Shown: in pieces, positions 1 to 8,288 of the stretch
Position numbering within the stretch: the stretch's first letter is position 1
Layout of the letters: the number at the start of each line of letters is the position of its first letter
NCBI RefSeq assembly: GCF_900103445.1
Contig: NZ_FNHS01000007.1
Coordinates: 186,001 to 250,000, forward strand
From: Methylobacterium phyllostachyos
GTDB taxonomy: Bacteria; Pseudomonadota; Alphaproteobacteria; Rhizobiales; Beijerinckiaceae
Direction of reading: 5' to 3'
Length of the DNA: 64,000 nt
The notes under the pieces: generated by a model
What the model was told of the DNA's origin: nothing
Seen by the model: only the letters and a program-made list of their open reading frames with translations
Database searches by the model: none
Made by a program: the position numbers and the translations under genes

Positions 1-435
1 CCATTCCGCGCCCACGAAGGCGCCGCAGATGACATCCGGCGCGGCGTGAACCGCCACGGCGTCGGGCAGGCCGGACATGGCGTCCCGCGCCATCAGGGAC
101 GTGACCAGCAAGGCATGCTCGGCGCCGCGAGAGACGCCGTAGAGGCCGACGCGCCCGGTGATCGGAAGGGCCCGCAGGACGCCCAGCGCCTCGACCGTGC
201 GATCCAGGGGCACATCGACGATATTGCCGGCATTCCAGACGTTTCCGCCCTGCGAATAGCCGATCGGAAAGGTCAGGAAGCCGTGGGCCGCCAGGATTGC
301 GGCGGTCAGATAGCTGTAGCCAGACCAAGCGCCTTCGGAACCGTGCAGCACCATCACGGTGGGGAACGGACCGTCGCCCGGCGGCCCGTAGGTCATGCCC
401 CAGCCGGCGAGCGGACGGTTGACGATTCGCAGCAT
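1..435 (-). CDS. alpha/beta hydrolase, dienelactone hydrolase-like (3' end outside window)
   Basis: The minus strand is open from an ATG at 435 to the window edge, giving the first 145 residues. After MLRIVNRPLAGWG comes a strand-loop VMVLHGSEG, the usual oxyanion-hole region of alpha/beta hydrolases. Further on is GVSRG, a G-x-S-x-G nucleophile elbow, in the context LYGVSRGAEHALL. The GSEG and SRGAE pattern resembles dienelactone hydrolase and acyl-CoA thioester hydrolase C-terminal domains. The catalytic Asp and His would lie beyond the edge. It is co-directional with kdsD, whose stop is 67 bases upstream. The substrate cannot be told from what is visible. Confidence 0.75.
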   Translation of the reverse strand, partial: MLRIVNRPLAGWGMTYGPPGDGPFPTVMVLHGSEGAWSGYSYLTAAILAAHGFLTFPIGYSQGGNVWNAGNIVDVPLDRTVEALGVLRALPITGRVGLYGVSRGAEHALLVTSLMARDAMSGLPDAVAVHAAPDVICGAFVGAEW

Positions 436-501
436 GCCCGAAGCTTGCCACGACGCCGTCCTGGTCGCAGCTCCCGATCCGGCCGCGAGACCGCGCGGCG
501 A

Positions 502-1527
502 TCAGACGATGCCGGCGCGCAGCAGGTCGTGGACGTGGACGATGCCCACCGGCCGGCCGTCCGTCACCGCGAAGACCGCGGTGATGAGCCGGCGGTTCAT
601 CAGCTCCAGGGCCGCCTGGGCAAGCTTGTGCGGCTCCACGGTGACCGGATCGCGGGTCATGATCGTGGAGACCGGCGTGTCGAGGAGCGCCGGGCCCATG
701 TGGCGGCGTAGATCGCCGTCCGTGACGATGCCGACGAGGCGCCCCGCGCCGTCAGTGACGCCGACGCAGCCGTAGCGCCGCGCCGCGATCTCGATCAGCA
801 CCTCGGACATCAGCGCAGACTCGTGGACGAGCGGCATGTCCTGCGGCCCGTGCATCACCTGCTGCACGGTCTTGAGGCGGGCGGCGAGCGTCCCGCCGGG
901 ATGGAGCGTGTGGAAGCGCGCCGAGGTGAAGCCGCGCCGCTCCAGCAGCGCCACCGCCAGCGCGTCGCCCAAAGCCAGCTGGATCAGGCTGGAGGAGGTC
1001 GGCGCGAGGTCGTGGGGGCAGGATTCCCGCACCCGGGGCAGTTCCAGCAGCACGTCGGCGGCCCGGCCGAGCGTGCTCTCGCCGTTGCGGGTGATGGCGA
1101 CCAGCGGAATCGAGAAGCGTCGGCTGAAGCCCACGAGGTCGGAGAGTTCCGCCGTCTCGCCGGACCACGACAGGGCGATGATCACGTCGTCCCGGGCGAT
1201 CATGCCGAGGTCGCCATGGCTCGCCTCGGTCGGGTGGACGAAGAACGCGTGGGTGCCGGTGGAGGCTAAAGTTGCGGCGATCTTGCGCCCGACATGGCCG
1301 CTCTTGCCGATGCCGCTGACGATCACCCGGCCCTTGCTCTGGAGGATCGTCTGCACCGCCTCCTCGAAGGCCACGCCGAGCCGGCCCTGGAACGCCGCGC
1401 TCGCCTCCTGGAGGGCCGCGATGCCGAGCTGCAGGCTGCGGATCCCGAGATCCCGGGTGGTGGCCAGATGCGGTGCCGGCGCGTCGTAGAGGTCATCGCG
1501 CAGGGCGCTGGAGGCGGGAGCGTTCAT
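502..1527 (-). CDS. kdsD: arabinose-5-phosphate isomerase (KpsF/GutQ family)
   Basis: The 341-residue protein has an N-terminal SIS sugar-isomerase domain (roughly residues 45-185, with SGIGKSGHVGRKIAATLAS and HGDLGMI) followed by two CBS domains (roughly 210-340). This architecture and length are those of D-arabinose-5-phosphate isomerase. The enzyme makes A5P from ribulose-5-phosphate as the first step to KDO for lipopolysaccharide. The start at 1527 (MNAPASSALRDDL) was chosen because the frame upstream to 1863 is GC-rich and has no family similarity. It is divergent from glcD, with about 190 bases between the two starts. No other KDO genes are nearby. Confidence 0.93.
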   Translation of the reverse strand: MNAPASSALRDDLYDAPAPHLATTRDLGIRSLQLGIAALQEASAAFQGRLGVAFEEAVQTILQSKGRVIVSGIGKSGHVGRKIAATLASTGTHAFFVHPTEASHGDLGMIARDDVIIALSWSGETAELSDLVGFSRRFSIPLVAITRNGESTLGRAADVLLELPRVRESCPHDLAPTSSSLIQLALGDALAVALLERRGFTSARFHTLHPGGTLAARLKTVQQVMHGPQDMPLVHESALMSEVLIEIAARRYGCVGVTDGAGRLVGIVTDGDLRRHMGPALLDTPVSTIMTRDPVTVEPHKLAQAALELMNRRLITAVFAVTDGRPVGIVHVHDLLRAGIV

Positions 1528-1720
1528 CGGTTCCGTTCTGAACCCGGCGCCGGGCCGGCGATGCGAAGCATGTGCGGCGACGCTAGGCAGGGGTCGTGGT
1601 TGAAATGTGACGCCGGGACGACGGGGCGCCGCAGGTCGATCGCCCGCAACGCGGTTGAAGCCGCAGCCGCCCGGGTCCATGCTACCAGCACGCCACCCAC
1701 AAACAGAGGGCACACGCCCC

Positions 1721-3154
1721 ATGTCGATCCGCTTCCCCGAACCCGATCCCGCCATCCTCGCTCGGCGCGAGGCGATCCTGGCCGGCCTCGCGCCCCTGGT
1801 GGCGCCGGAGGCGCTGGTGGTGAGCGAGGACGAGCGCCGGGCCTTCGAGACCGACGGGCTCACCGCCTACCGGCAGATGCCGCTCGCCGTGGTGCTGCCC
1901 TCCACCACCGCGGAGGTCGCGGCCGTGATGGCGTATTGCCACGCCAACGGCGTGCGGGTCGTGCCCCGGGGCGCCGGCACCTCGCTCGCGGGCGGCGCCA
2001 TCGCGCAGGCCGACGCGATCATCCTGGGCGTCGGCAAGATGACCAAGGTCCTCGACATGGACTTCGCCAACCGCACCGCCCGAGTGCAGAGCGGCATCAC
2101 CAACTTGGCGATCTCCGGAGCGGTCAGCCACGAGGGCTTCTTCTACGCCCCCGACCCGTCGAGCCAGCTCGCCTGCACGATCGCCGGCAACATCGCAATG
2201 AATTCCGGCGGCGCGCATTGCCTCAAGTACGGCGTGACCACCAACAATCTGCTCGGCGTCACCCTGGTGCTCAACGACGGCACTGTCGTGGAGATCGGCG
2301 GCCAGCACCTCGACAGCGGCGGCTACGACCTGCTCGGACTCGTCTGCGGCTCGGAGGGCCAGCTCGGCATCGTCACCGAGGCGACCGTGCGGATCCTGCG
2401 CGCCGCCGAAGGGGCGCGGCCGGTGCTGGTCGGCTTCTCGAAGGTCGAGGATGCGGGCGATTGCGTCGCCGCGATCATCGCGGCCGGCATCATCCCCGTG
2501 GCGATCGAGTACATGGACCGCGAGGCGATCCTGATCACCGAGGATTTCGCCCAGGCCGGCTATCCCCGCGACGCCGAGGCGATGCTGATCATCGAGGTCG
2601 AGGGCTCGGACGCCGAGTGCGACGCCATGCTGGCCCGGATCGAGACGATCGCTAAGGACTTCCGTCCAACCAGCGTGCGGGTCTCCCGCTCGGAGGCCGA
2701 ATCCGCCGCGATCTGGAAGGGCCGTAAGTCGGCCTTCGGCGCCACGGGCCGGATCTCCGACTACATCTGCATGGACGGCACGATCCCCACCGGCCAGCTC
2801 GGTCCGGTGCTGGAGCGGATCGGAGCGATCTGCGCCGAGAAGGGGCTGCGCGTGGCCAACGTGTTCCACGCCGGCGACGGCAACCTGCACCCGCTGATCC
2901 TGTTCGACATCAACCGACCCGGCGAGTTGCAGAAGGCCGAGGCAGCGGGCGACGAGATCCTGAAACTCTGCGTCGAGGTCGGCGGCTGCCTCACGGGCGA
3001 GCACGGGGTCGGCATCGAGAAGCGTGAGTTGATGCGCTTCCAGTACGATCAGGTCGATCTCGAGCAGCAGATGCGCGTCAAGGCGGTGTTCGATCCGGAC
3101 TGGATGCTGAACCCCGCCAAGGTCTTCCCGCTGGAGGGCCGGCTCGCGGCCTGA
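1721..3154 (+). CDS. glcD: FAD-linked oxidase, glycolate/D-lactate dehydrogenase GlcD subunit type
   Basis: The 477-residue protein carries an FAD_binding_4 (PCMH/VAO) domain with RGAGTSLAGGA and the Gly-rich stretch IAGNIAMNSGGAHCLKYG. A C-terminal FAD-oxidase domain follows, with FHAGDGNLHPLILFD and GEHGVGIEKRELM near the end. This is the GlcD / D-2-hydroxyacid dehydrogenase pattern: oxidation of glycolate or D-lactate to the 2-oxoacid. The start at ATG 1721 is preceded by GAGGG. glcE and glcF do not follow; the next gene is convergent. The protein may therefore act alone, as D-lactate or D-2-hydroxyglutarate-type enzymes do, and the exact substrate is open. Confidence 0.88.
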   Translation: MSIRFPEPDPAILARREAILAGLAPLVAPEALVVSEDERRAFETDGLTAYRQMPLAVVLPSTTAEVAAVMAYCHANGVRVVPRGAGTSLAGGAIAQADAIILGVGKMTKVLDMDFANRTARVQSGITNLAISGAVSHEGFFYAPDPSSQLACTIAGNIAMNSGGAHCLKYGVTTNNLLGVTLVLNDGTVVEIGGQHLDSGGYDLLGLVCGSEGQLGIVTEATVRILRAAEGARPVLVGFSKVEDAGDCVAAIIAAGIIPVAIEYMDREAILITEDFAQAGYPRDAEAMLIIEVEGSDAECDAMLARIETIAKDFRPTSVRVSRSEAESAAIWKGRKSAFGATGRISDYICMDGTIPTGQLGPVLERIGAICAEKGLRVANVFHAGDGNLHPLILFDINRPGELQKAEAAGDEILKLCVEVGGCLTGEHGVGIEKRELMRFQYDQVDLEQQMRVKAVFDPDWMLNPAKVFPLEGRLAA

Positions 3155-3161
3155 GTCGGGC

Positions 3162-3190
3162 GGGCTCCCGATCATCCCGATCGGGAGCCC
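3162..3190. terminator. bidirectional hairpin between glcD and the MucR-like gene
   Basis: Perfect 11-bp inverted arms (GGGCTCCCGAT and its complement) with a 7-base loop sit between two convergent gene ends. There is no strong T tract on either side. It is inferred to be a shared transcription end or mRNA 3' stabiliser. Confidence 0.55.
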
Positions 3191-3211
3191 CGGTCATCCG
3201 CCGTATGGCGT

Positions 3212-3745
3212 TCAGGCGGCCTCGACCTTGCGGCTGCCGACACGTCCCTTGCTGGCGACCGCCTTGCGGCGGCCCTGCGGGGCGGCTGCCTCGTCGGCGG
3301 CTTCGGGCTCCTCCCGATCAACCGACTGGCTGCGGCCGGGCTGACCGAGGCCGAGACTCTTGGCGAGCGCCGAGCGCTGCGCCGAGTAGTTCGCCGAGGT
3401 GGTCGGGTAATCCGCCGGCAGGCCGTAGCGCTCGCGGTAGGATTGCGGATCCAGGCCGTGCTTGGTCAGGTGACGCTTCAGCGTCTTGTACGACTTGCCG
3501 TCGATGAAGCTGATGAGTCCGTCGGGGCGGATCGACTTGCGGATCTGAGCCGGCGTCGGCCGATCGACAGTCTCGGTCGCCGGAGCGGACGGGCCGGATC
3601 CGATCGAATTCAGCGCGTCGTGGATGCTCGCGATCAGGCCGGGCAGTTCGGCCGAGGGCAGTGAGTTGTTTGAGACGTAGGCCGCGACGACGTCCACGGT
3701 CCGTTCGATGTAATCCAGTTGGGCTGTCGGCGCGGTGTCAGACAT
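3212..3745 (-). CDS. MucR/Ros family transcriptional regulator
   Basis: The 177-residue protein has the MucR signature in its middle: DGKSYKTLKRHLTKHGLDP, then YRERYGLPADYP and RSALAKSLGLG. MucR proteins are alphaproteobacterial DNA-binding regulators of exopolysaccharide, motility and cell-cycle genes that bind AT-rich sites. In classical MucR/Ros the zinc finger begins with Cys; here the aligned residue is Ser (ISFIDGK) while the downstream HLTKH histidines remain, so zinc binding may be altered or absent. The C-terminus is Ala/Arg/Lys-rich. The start at ATG 3745 (MSDTAPTAQ) follows a GGAAAGAGAG Shine-Dalgarno region. A 425-base AT-richer upstream region probably contains its promoter. Confidence 0.85.
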   Translation of the reverse strand: MSDTAPTAQLDYIERTVDVVAAYVSNNSLPSAELPGLIASIHDALNSIGSGPSAPATETVDRPTPAQIRKSIRPDGLISFIDGKSYKTLKRHLTKHGLDPQSYRERYGLPADYPTTSANYSAQRSALAKSLGLGQPGRSQSVDREEPEAADEAAAPQGRRKAVASKGRVGSRKVEAA

Positions 3746-4170
3746 TCTCTCTTTCCTTGGCTTCAAAGCCTAATGAGGTCCCCTCTTTTCGCGAGTTAAG
3801 ACACTGTCTGAAAAAAGCAAGGTGAGCTCTATATCGCGTTGGACCCAGCCGAAAGTCTAAGTATGCATCACCCTGGCATACCTACAGGGTGCGGTTGCAT
3901 TGGCGACATTTGGAACGCACTTCACGGCCGCTTCACAACCGCCCGCCGGCTGAATTCTGCACGGATCCTGAAGGCAAGTTTTTGTTGATGGCAGAGACCT
4001 TTAACCCCAGGAACAGCCGCAGTCTCGGACGGTCATGCGGCAGCGTTCATCGGTCCCGCTAAAAATATACGCTCGCTTCGTGCAAGATTTCGTGACGAGC
4101 AGGCGGACCTGCGTCACTCGGCATCGATCGCGGTCCTCATGATTCGCGGCGCGATCCTATCGGGCGGATA
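3746..4170. promoter_or_regulatory. gene-free upstream region of the MucR-like gene, with inverted repeats
   Basis: No coding sequence is supported here. The stretch is AT-richer than its surroundings, as expected for a MucR-family autoregulated promoter. An AGACA-c-TGTCT palindrome lies near 3806, and CACCCTG/CAGGGTG inverted arms lie at 3869-3875 and 3885-3891. Either could be an operator. No firm -35/-10 pair was identified. Confidence 0.4.
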
Positions 4171-5382
4171 TCAGACGAAGGTTTTGCGCGGGTCGAAGGC
4201 ATCGCGCACAGCCTCGCCGGCGAAGACCAGCAGGCTCAGCATCACGGCGATCACGAGGAAGCCCGTGAGCCCGAGCCAGGGCGCGGTCAGGTTATCCTTG
4301 CCCTGCGCCAGCAGCTCCCCGAGCGAGGGCGAGCCCGGCGGCAGGCCGAAGCCGAGGAAATCCAGGGAGGTCAGCGTGGTGATCGATCCGTTCAGGATGA
4401 ACGGCAGGAAGGTCAGCGTCGCCACCATGGCGTTCGGCAGCAGGTGAACCGCCATGATCCGGATATTCGACAGCCCCAGCGCCCGGGCGGCGCGGACATA
4501 TTCGAAGTTCCGGGCACGCAGGAACTCGGCGCGCACGACGCTGACCAGCGCCACCCAGGAGAACAACAGCATGATCCCGAGCAACACGAAGAAGCCCGGG
4601 GCGATGAAGGCCGAGATGATGATGATCAGGTAGAGGGTCGGGATCCCGCCCCAGACCTCGATGAAGCGCTGGAAGGCGAGATCGACCCAGCCGCCGAAAT
4701 AGCCCTGCACGGCGCCCGCCACCACGCCGATGGCGGAGGAGACCGCCGCCAGGATCAGGCCGAACAGCACCGAGATGCGAAAGCCGTAGATCACCCGCGC
4801 CAGCACGTCCCGGGTGGTGTTGTCGGTGCCGAGCCAGTGCCAGGGGATGTCGGCGCAGGTCGAGCCGCCGAGTTTTTCCGCGACCGGCTTGCACTGGGCG
4901 TCCGTGAGCATCCAGGTCGGCGGCGACGGCGATGGGGTCGGCAGATCCTCGTTGATGGTGTCGTAGGAGAACCGGATCGCCGGCCAGAGCGCCCAACCGT
5001 TCTCGGCGATCTCCTTGCGGATCTCAGGGGAGCGGTAATCGGTCTGCGCGAGGAAGCCTCCGAACTTCTCCTCCGGGTAATCGACCAGCACCGGCACCAG
5101 CCACTCGCCCTTGTAGGACAGGAGGATCGGCCGGTCGTTGGCGATGAACTCGGCGAACAGGCTGGCGACGAACAGGACCGTGAAGATCAGGAACGACGCG
5201 TAGCCGAGGCGGTTGCGGCGGAAATTGTCCAGCCGCCGCCGATTGATCGGCGACAGGCCGCGCCGTCCCGCCGGGGCGGGGGGCGGGGGAGCACCCTCGT
5301 CCGGCCGCAGCACGATCGGCTGGGCACCAGGCATCGGAGCCGGCACGGCTGCGCTCTCGCCGGGGCGGGCGACTTCGTTCAT
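4171..5382 (-). CDS. yejE: ABC transporter permease, YejE/DppC family (peptide or microcin C type)
   Basis: The 403-residue protein has a cytoplasmic Pro/Ala-rich N-terminus and a first membrane helix (YASFLIFTVLFVASLFAEF). A long periplasmic insert (about residues 85-185, with WHWLGTDNTTRDVLARVIYG) follows, then a five-helix BPD_transp_1 domain with an EAA-like loop (YVRAARALGLSNIRIM). The insert and length match YejE, the inner membrane subunit of the YejABEF oligopeptide/microcin C importer. The start MNEVARPGE at 5382 was chosen because the upstream frame is repeat DNA. The partners yejA, yejB and yejF are not on either side in this window, which is unusual. Confidence 0.88.
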   Translation of the reverse strand: MNEVARPGESAAVPAPMPGAQPIVLRPDEGAPPPPAPAGRRGLSPINRRRLDNFRRNRLGYASFLIFTVLFVASLFAEFIANDRPILLSYKGEWLVPVLVDYPEEKFGGFLAQTDYRSPEIRKEIAENGWALWPAIRFSYDTINEDLPTPSPSPPTWMLTDAQCKPVAEKLGGSTCADIPWHWLGTDNTTRDVLARVIYGFRISVLFGLILAAVSSAIGVVAGAVQGYFGGWVDLAFQRFIEVWGGIPTLYLIIIISAFIAPGFFVLLGIMLLFSWVALVSVVRAEFLRARNFEYVRAARALGLSNIRIMAVHLLPNAMVATLTFLPFILNGSITTLTSLDFLGFGLPPGSPSLGELLAQGKDNLTAPWLGLTGFLVIAVMLSLLVFAGEAVRDAFDPRKTFV

Positions 5383-5394
5383 CGCTGGGGTCTC

Positions 5395-5715
5395 CGAGCG
5401 CCGTGTCCTCGCGTCCCCCTCCCGCCTCTGTGGGCAAGGACCTTCACGCCTCTCGGCCAGGCACCGACACTGGCGACAGAGCGCAACAGGCCCCCTCTCC
5501 CGAGCGGGAGAGGGTTGGGGTGAGGGATGAGAACGCGCCGGATAGGGCACGCTGTCGACGCGCCGACGGCGTCCGCTTTATTCTGAACGTTCTCGACCCT
5601 CACCCTGTCCCTCTCCCGATCGGGAGAGGGGACCCGCGCCTCATTCGGCAGCCGCGTTACCCTACGCGCAGGGTAAAGGCCTTCGCCAGCGGAGGCGGGA
5701 GAGAGGACGCTGAAA
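5395..5715. repeat. composite palindromic repeat block upstream of yejE (CCCTCTCCCG family)
   Basis: Two short palindromes are visible: CCCTCTCCCG/CGGGAGAGGG at about 5493-5514, and a perfect 22-bp copy at 5609-5630. Around them a longer imperfect inverted repeat pairs the 5405-5460 side with the 5650-5710 side (CCTCCCGCCTC against GAGGCGGGAG, AAGGACCTTC against AAGGCCTTC). This fills the gap between the DUF4112 gene and yejE. The same CCCTCTCCC theme recurs elsewhere in the window inside operons. Confidence 0.75.
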
Positions 5716-5734
5716 CGCGATCGTACAGACTTCC

Positions 5735-6235
5735 TCAGCCGTCGAGCCGGGTCGCCGTGCCCTCGATCTCGCTCGGGCGCAGACCGCCGCTGCGCTCCAT
5801 CCAGTGGCGCAGCAGCCGGACGTTGCGGCGGTTGGCCTTGAAGGCGGCGTCGAACAGGTCGCCGGCGATCGGCACCGCGCCCAGCAGCCCGTCGAAGGCC
5901 ACGTTGAGCCCCATCCGGGCCACCAGCCAGCGCGGCGCCCCGAGGCGCTTGGCCTCGTAGACGATGAAGGACGAAATCACCATGCCGGCGACGTCGCCGA
6001 TCACCGGCACGAGGCCGATCAGCGCGTCGAACCCGACCCGCCGGTTGATGCCCGGGATGATGAACGCCGTGTCCATCAGATGGGCCAGCGTCTCCAGCCG
6101 GGCGAGGCTCGCCTCGCGGCCGAGATCCGCCGACAGGAAGGGCGGTCGGCCGCCGGATGTGGTTTCGGCCCGGGCGAAGCGCCCGGCCGGGGGAGCCTGG
6201 GTGAAATCCATGGTTGTGGTCCGTGGGGAAGCCAT
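5735..6235 (-). CDS. DUF4112 domain membrane protein
   Basis: The protein of about 166 residues carries the DUF4112 pattern: RLETLAHLMDTAFIIPG, RRVGFDALIGLVPVIGDV, then a hydrophobic segment and RWLVARMGLNVAFDGLLG followed by VPIAGDLFDAAFKANRRN. The two GLVPVIGD/GAVPIAGD repeats are typical. The function of the family is unknown; two hydrophobic stretches suggest membrane association. The start is uncertain between ATG 6235 and ATG 6211, as neither has a strong Shine-Dalgarno. Confidence 0.82.
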   Translation of the reverse strand: MASPRTTTMDFTQAPPAGRFARAETTSGGRPPFLSADLGREASLARLETLAHLMDTAFIIPGINRRVGFDALIGLVPVIGDVAGMVISSFIVYEAKRLGAPRWLVARMGLNVAFDGLLGAVPIAGDLFDAAFKANRRNVRLLRHWMERSGGLRPSEIEGTATRLDG

Positions 6236-6292
6236 CGCATTCAACGATGTGGCCCCCCGGTCGGATCCCCGCAAGGACGGGGCGCGCGCGGC

Positions 6293-7447
6293 TCATGCGG
6301 CGTTCCGGGCGAGACCGCTCATCCGGTCAAGGGCGGCATCCAGGGTGGCGTCCGCCTTGGCGAAGCAGAGGCGCACGAGAGTCCGCACGGAGGCGTCGGG
6401 GTAGAAGGCGCTCACCGGGATCGCCGCGACACCGTGGCGGGTGACGAGCGCCTCGCAGAACGCCAAATCCTCCCCCAGGCCGAGGCCCGCGATGTCGATG
6501 TTGAGGAACCACGTCGCCTGCGCGGGCAGGACGGGAAAGCCCAGCGCCCGCAGGCCGTCGGCGAGCCGGTCCCGGGAGCACGCATAGCCGGCCCGCATGG
6601 CGTCGAACCAGTCCGGCGGCTTGGCGAGGCCGTAGGCCACCGCCTCCTGCAGGTTCGGCGGCGTGGTGAAGGTGAGGAACTGGTGCGCCTTGGCGAGCCC
6701 CTGCATCAGCCGAGCATCGGCCATCACGAAGCCGACCTTCCAGCCGGTGAGCGAGAAGATCTTGCCCGCCGAGCCGATCTTCACCGTCCGCTCGCGCATG
6801 CCGGGCAGCGCCATCAGCGGGACGTGGCGCGTCCCGTCGAACACCACGTGCTCCCAGACCTCGTCGCAGAGCGCGGTCACGTCGAAGCGGCAGCAAAATT
6901 TGGCCAGCAGCGCGAGGTCGTCATGGCCGAATAGGGTGGCGCTGGGGTTGAGCGGGTTGTTCAGCACCACGACCTTGGTGCGGTCGCTGAAGGCCGCCGT
7001 CAGGGCGGCCTCGTCGAGGCGGAAGGCCGGCGGCGTCAGGGTCACGATCCGCGGCACGCCCCCGGCGCGCCGGACCAGCGGCAGGTAGGCGTCATAGAGG
7101 GGCGCAAACAGCACGACCTCATCGCCGGGCTCGATCAGGGCGAGCAGCGCCCCGGCCAACGCCTCGGTGGCGCCGGAGGTGACCATCACCTCGGTCTCGG
7201 GATCGAGGGTGAGCCCCTGATGCGCCGCGTAATGCGCCGCCACGGCCTCGCGCAGAGCCGGCAGGCCCATCATCGGCGGGTACTGGTTCCAGCCATCGAC
7301 CAGGGCCCGGGCGCCGTGCTGGCGGATATCGGCGGGTCCGGGATCGTCAGGGAAACCCTGGCCGAGGTTGATCGCGCTGTGGGCCCGAGCGAGCCGCGAC
7401 ATCGTCTCGAACACCGTCGTGGGCAGCGTCGCGAAGACTGGGTTCAT
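6293..7447 (-). CDS. class I/II PLP-dependent aminotransferase
   Basis: The 384-residue protein is fold-type I: INLGQGFPDDPGP at the N-terminus, NQYPPMMGLPALREAV, VTSGATEAL, the substrate-contact NNPLNP, DEVWEHVVFDG, and the PLP-lysine context GSAGKIFSLTGWKVGF. It matches the YbdL / kynurenine-oxoglutarate-type subgroup, which transaminates methionine, glutamine or aromatic amino acids. The amino donor cannot be fixed from sequence. The start is set at ATG 7447 (MNPVFATLP); the ATG at 7504 would add an unconserved Pro-rich stretch. It is divergent from the following region. Confidence 0.88.
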   Translation of the reverse strand: MNPVFATLPTTVFETMSRLARAHSAINLGQGFPDDPGPADIRQHGARALVDGWNQYPPMMGLPALREAVAAHYAAHQGLTLDPETEVMVTSGATEALAGALLALIEPGDEVVLFAPLYDAYLPLVRRAGGVPRIVTLTPPAFRLDEAALTAAFSDRTKVVVLNNPLNPSATLFGHDDLALLAKFCCRFDVTALCDEVWEHVVFDGTRHVPLMALPGMRERTVKIGSAGKIFSLTGWKVGFVMADARLMQGLAKAHQFLTFTTPPNLQEAVAYGLAKPPDWFDAMRAGYACSRDRLADGLRALGFPVLPAQATWFLNIDIAGLGLGEDLAFCEALVTRHGVAAIPVSAFYPDASVRTLVRLCFAKADATLDAALDRMSGLARNAA

Positions 7448-7578
7448 GCGGGGCGGAACGGAAGGTCGGGCCGGAACGGGCTCAGCATAGGTGGCCTGTA
7501 GCATGGCCGTGGCGGAATGCGGAATGTGCGCCTTCGCACAGACGCACCGCCTCGCCGAAAACGGACGGCTGACGAATG

Positions 7579-7606
7579 TTGACTTTCATCACTCGTATCG
7601 TAGGTT
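7579..7606 (+). promoter_or_regulatory. sigma70-like promoter before the candidate small RNA
   Basis: TTGACT (7579-7584) and TAGGTT (7601-7606) are separated by 16 bases. This is a good vegetative-promoter match, placed just upstream of two strong hairpins. Confidence 0.4.
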
Positions 7607-7612
7607 CCTCTC

Positions 7613-7730
7613 ACGGCTGGAACGGCGCTCCTGCCGGCAGGGCTTCGCCCCCTCGCCCTGTCAGCAGGACGCCGTTCCAGTCCTCAGAGAGGACCATCGA
7701 CTTGCGGGTCGGTGGTCCTTTCGACGTTTT
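7613..7730 (+). ncRNA. candidate structured small RNA with terminator
   Basis: A long, mostly paired hairpin spans 7617-7680. The outer 11-bp stem CTGGAACGGCG/CGCCGTTCCAG is perfect and is extended inward by TCCTG/CAGGA and CAGGGC/GCCCTG, closing on a C-rich loop. A second hairpin at 7691-7718 (GGACCATCGAC/GTCGGTGGTCC) runs into TTTCGACGTTTT, which resembles an intrinsic terminator. With the promoter-like pair upstream this has the layout of an independent RNA of about 110-120 nt. It does not show the conserved loop of 4.5S/SRP RNA. Alternatively it is just a terminator or repeat; nothing coding explains it. Confidence 0.4.
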
Positions 7731-7784
7731 AGGGCTAGGCTCTTCGGATCGCCGCCTAGGGGCGTATGACGGATGGGCGGGCTG

Positions 7785-7997
7785 ATGAAGCAGTCACGGC
7801 GCAGCGCCATGACCGCCAGCGGCCGTTCGGAACCGACGATGCGGACGGTCTCACGCTGCCTTCTCCTCGCCCTGCTGATCGCCGGTCTCGGCGTGACCCT
7901 GCGGCGCGCCGTGCCGGTGACCCCCGTGGACGGGGCGTTCCAGGCGGTGCTGCGCGCCTATGCGGTCCCGCAGCCGGACCACCAGCAACACGACTGA
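7785..7997 (+). CDS. small hypothetical protein with one hydrophobic segment
   Basis: The 70-residue frame has a basic N-terminus (MKQSRRSAMTASG), one hydrophobic helix (CLLLALLIAGLGVTL) and a short polar tail ending QPDHQQHD. It looks like a signal-anchored small protein, but no family is recognised. Alternative starts are ATG 7773 and an internal ATG before RTVSRC. It sits alone between the candidate RNA and the RND operon, so a chance frame is possible. Confidence 0.35.
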   Translation: MKQSRRSAMTASGRSEPTMRTVSRCLLLALLIAGLGVTLRRAVPVTPVDGAFQAVLRAYAVPQPDHQQHD

Positions 7998-8288
7998 AAC
8001 CTCGCCGCCCTAGTGACGGCGCATTGGGCGGGCACCGATCAGGCACCGCACGGGCGGCGAAGATGTCGCCGCGGTCAGGAGCCGTACAGGCCCCAGATAA
8101 CATCCTGGGTTTAGGCTCAGGCGCCAGGGGTCGTTTCCGCCATACGGCGACACGGGACGGCAACGACCTCAGACCCAGTCTCCGGGACCGATGTCGCGGG
8201 GGCCGGCACGGGGTTTGGACACGCAGGGCCGGAGCTTCCATCGTCGCAGATGTGATGGGGCTCGGCTCCCGTCAGACATGAGTCAGTC
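7998..8288. promoter_or_regulatory. upstream region of the RND efflux operon
   Basis: These 291 bases contain no supported gene. They should include the mdtA promoter. The last 20 bases before the start hold a TGAGTCA-centred partial palindrome (CATGAGTCAGTCATG). No clear regulator gene or operator accompanies the operon. Confidence 0.3.

Noticed and set aside
1682..3175. Long open frame on the strand opposite glcD, and many similar long antisense frames (for example opposite mdtB, rho, hisS, batD).
   Set aside because: High-GC coding DNA commonly leaves antisense frames open. Their translations are rich in Arg, His, Asp and Gly and show no family motif, while the plus-strand genes are clearly conserved.
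7617..7680. Possible 4.5S/SRP RNA or 6S RNA.
   Set aside because: The conserved SRP loop (GGAAGGAAGCAG type) is absent, and there is no long 6S-like duplex with a central bubble. The element is kept only as an unclassified candidate RNA.
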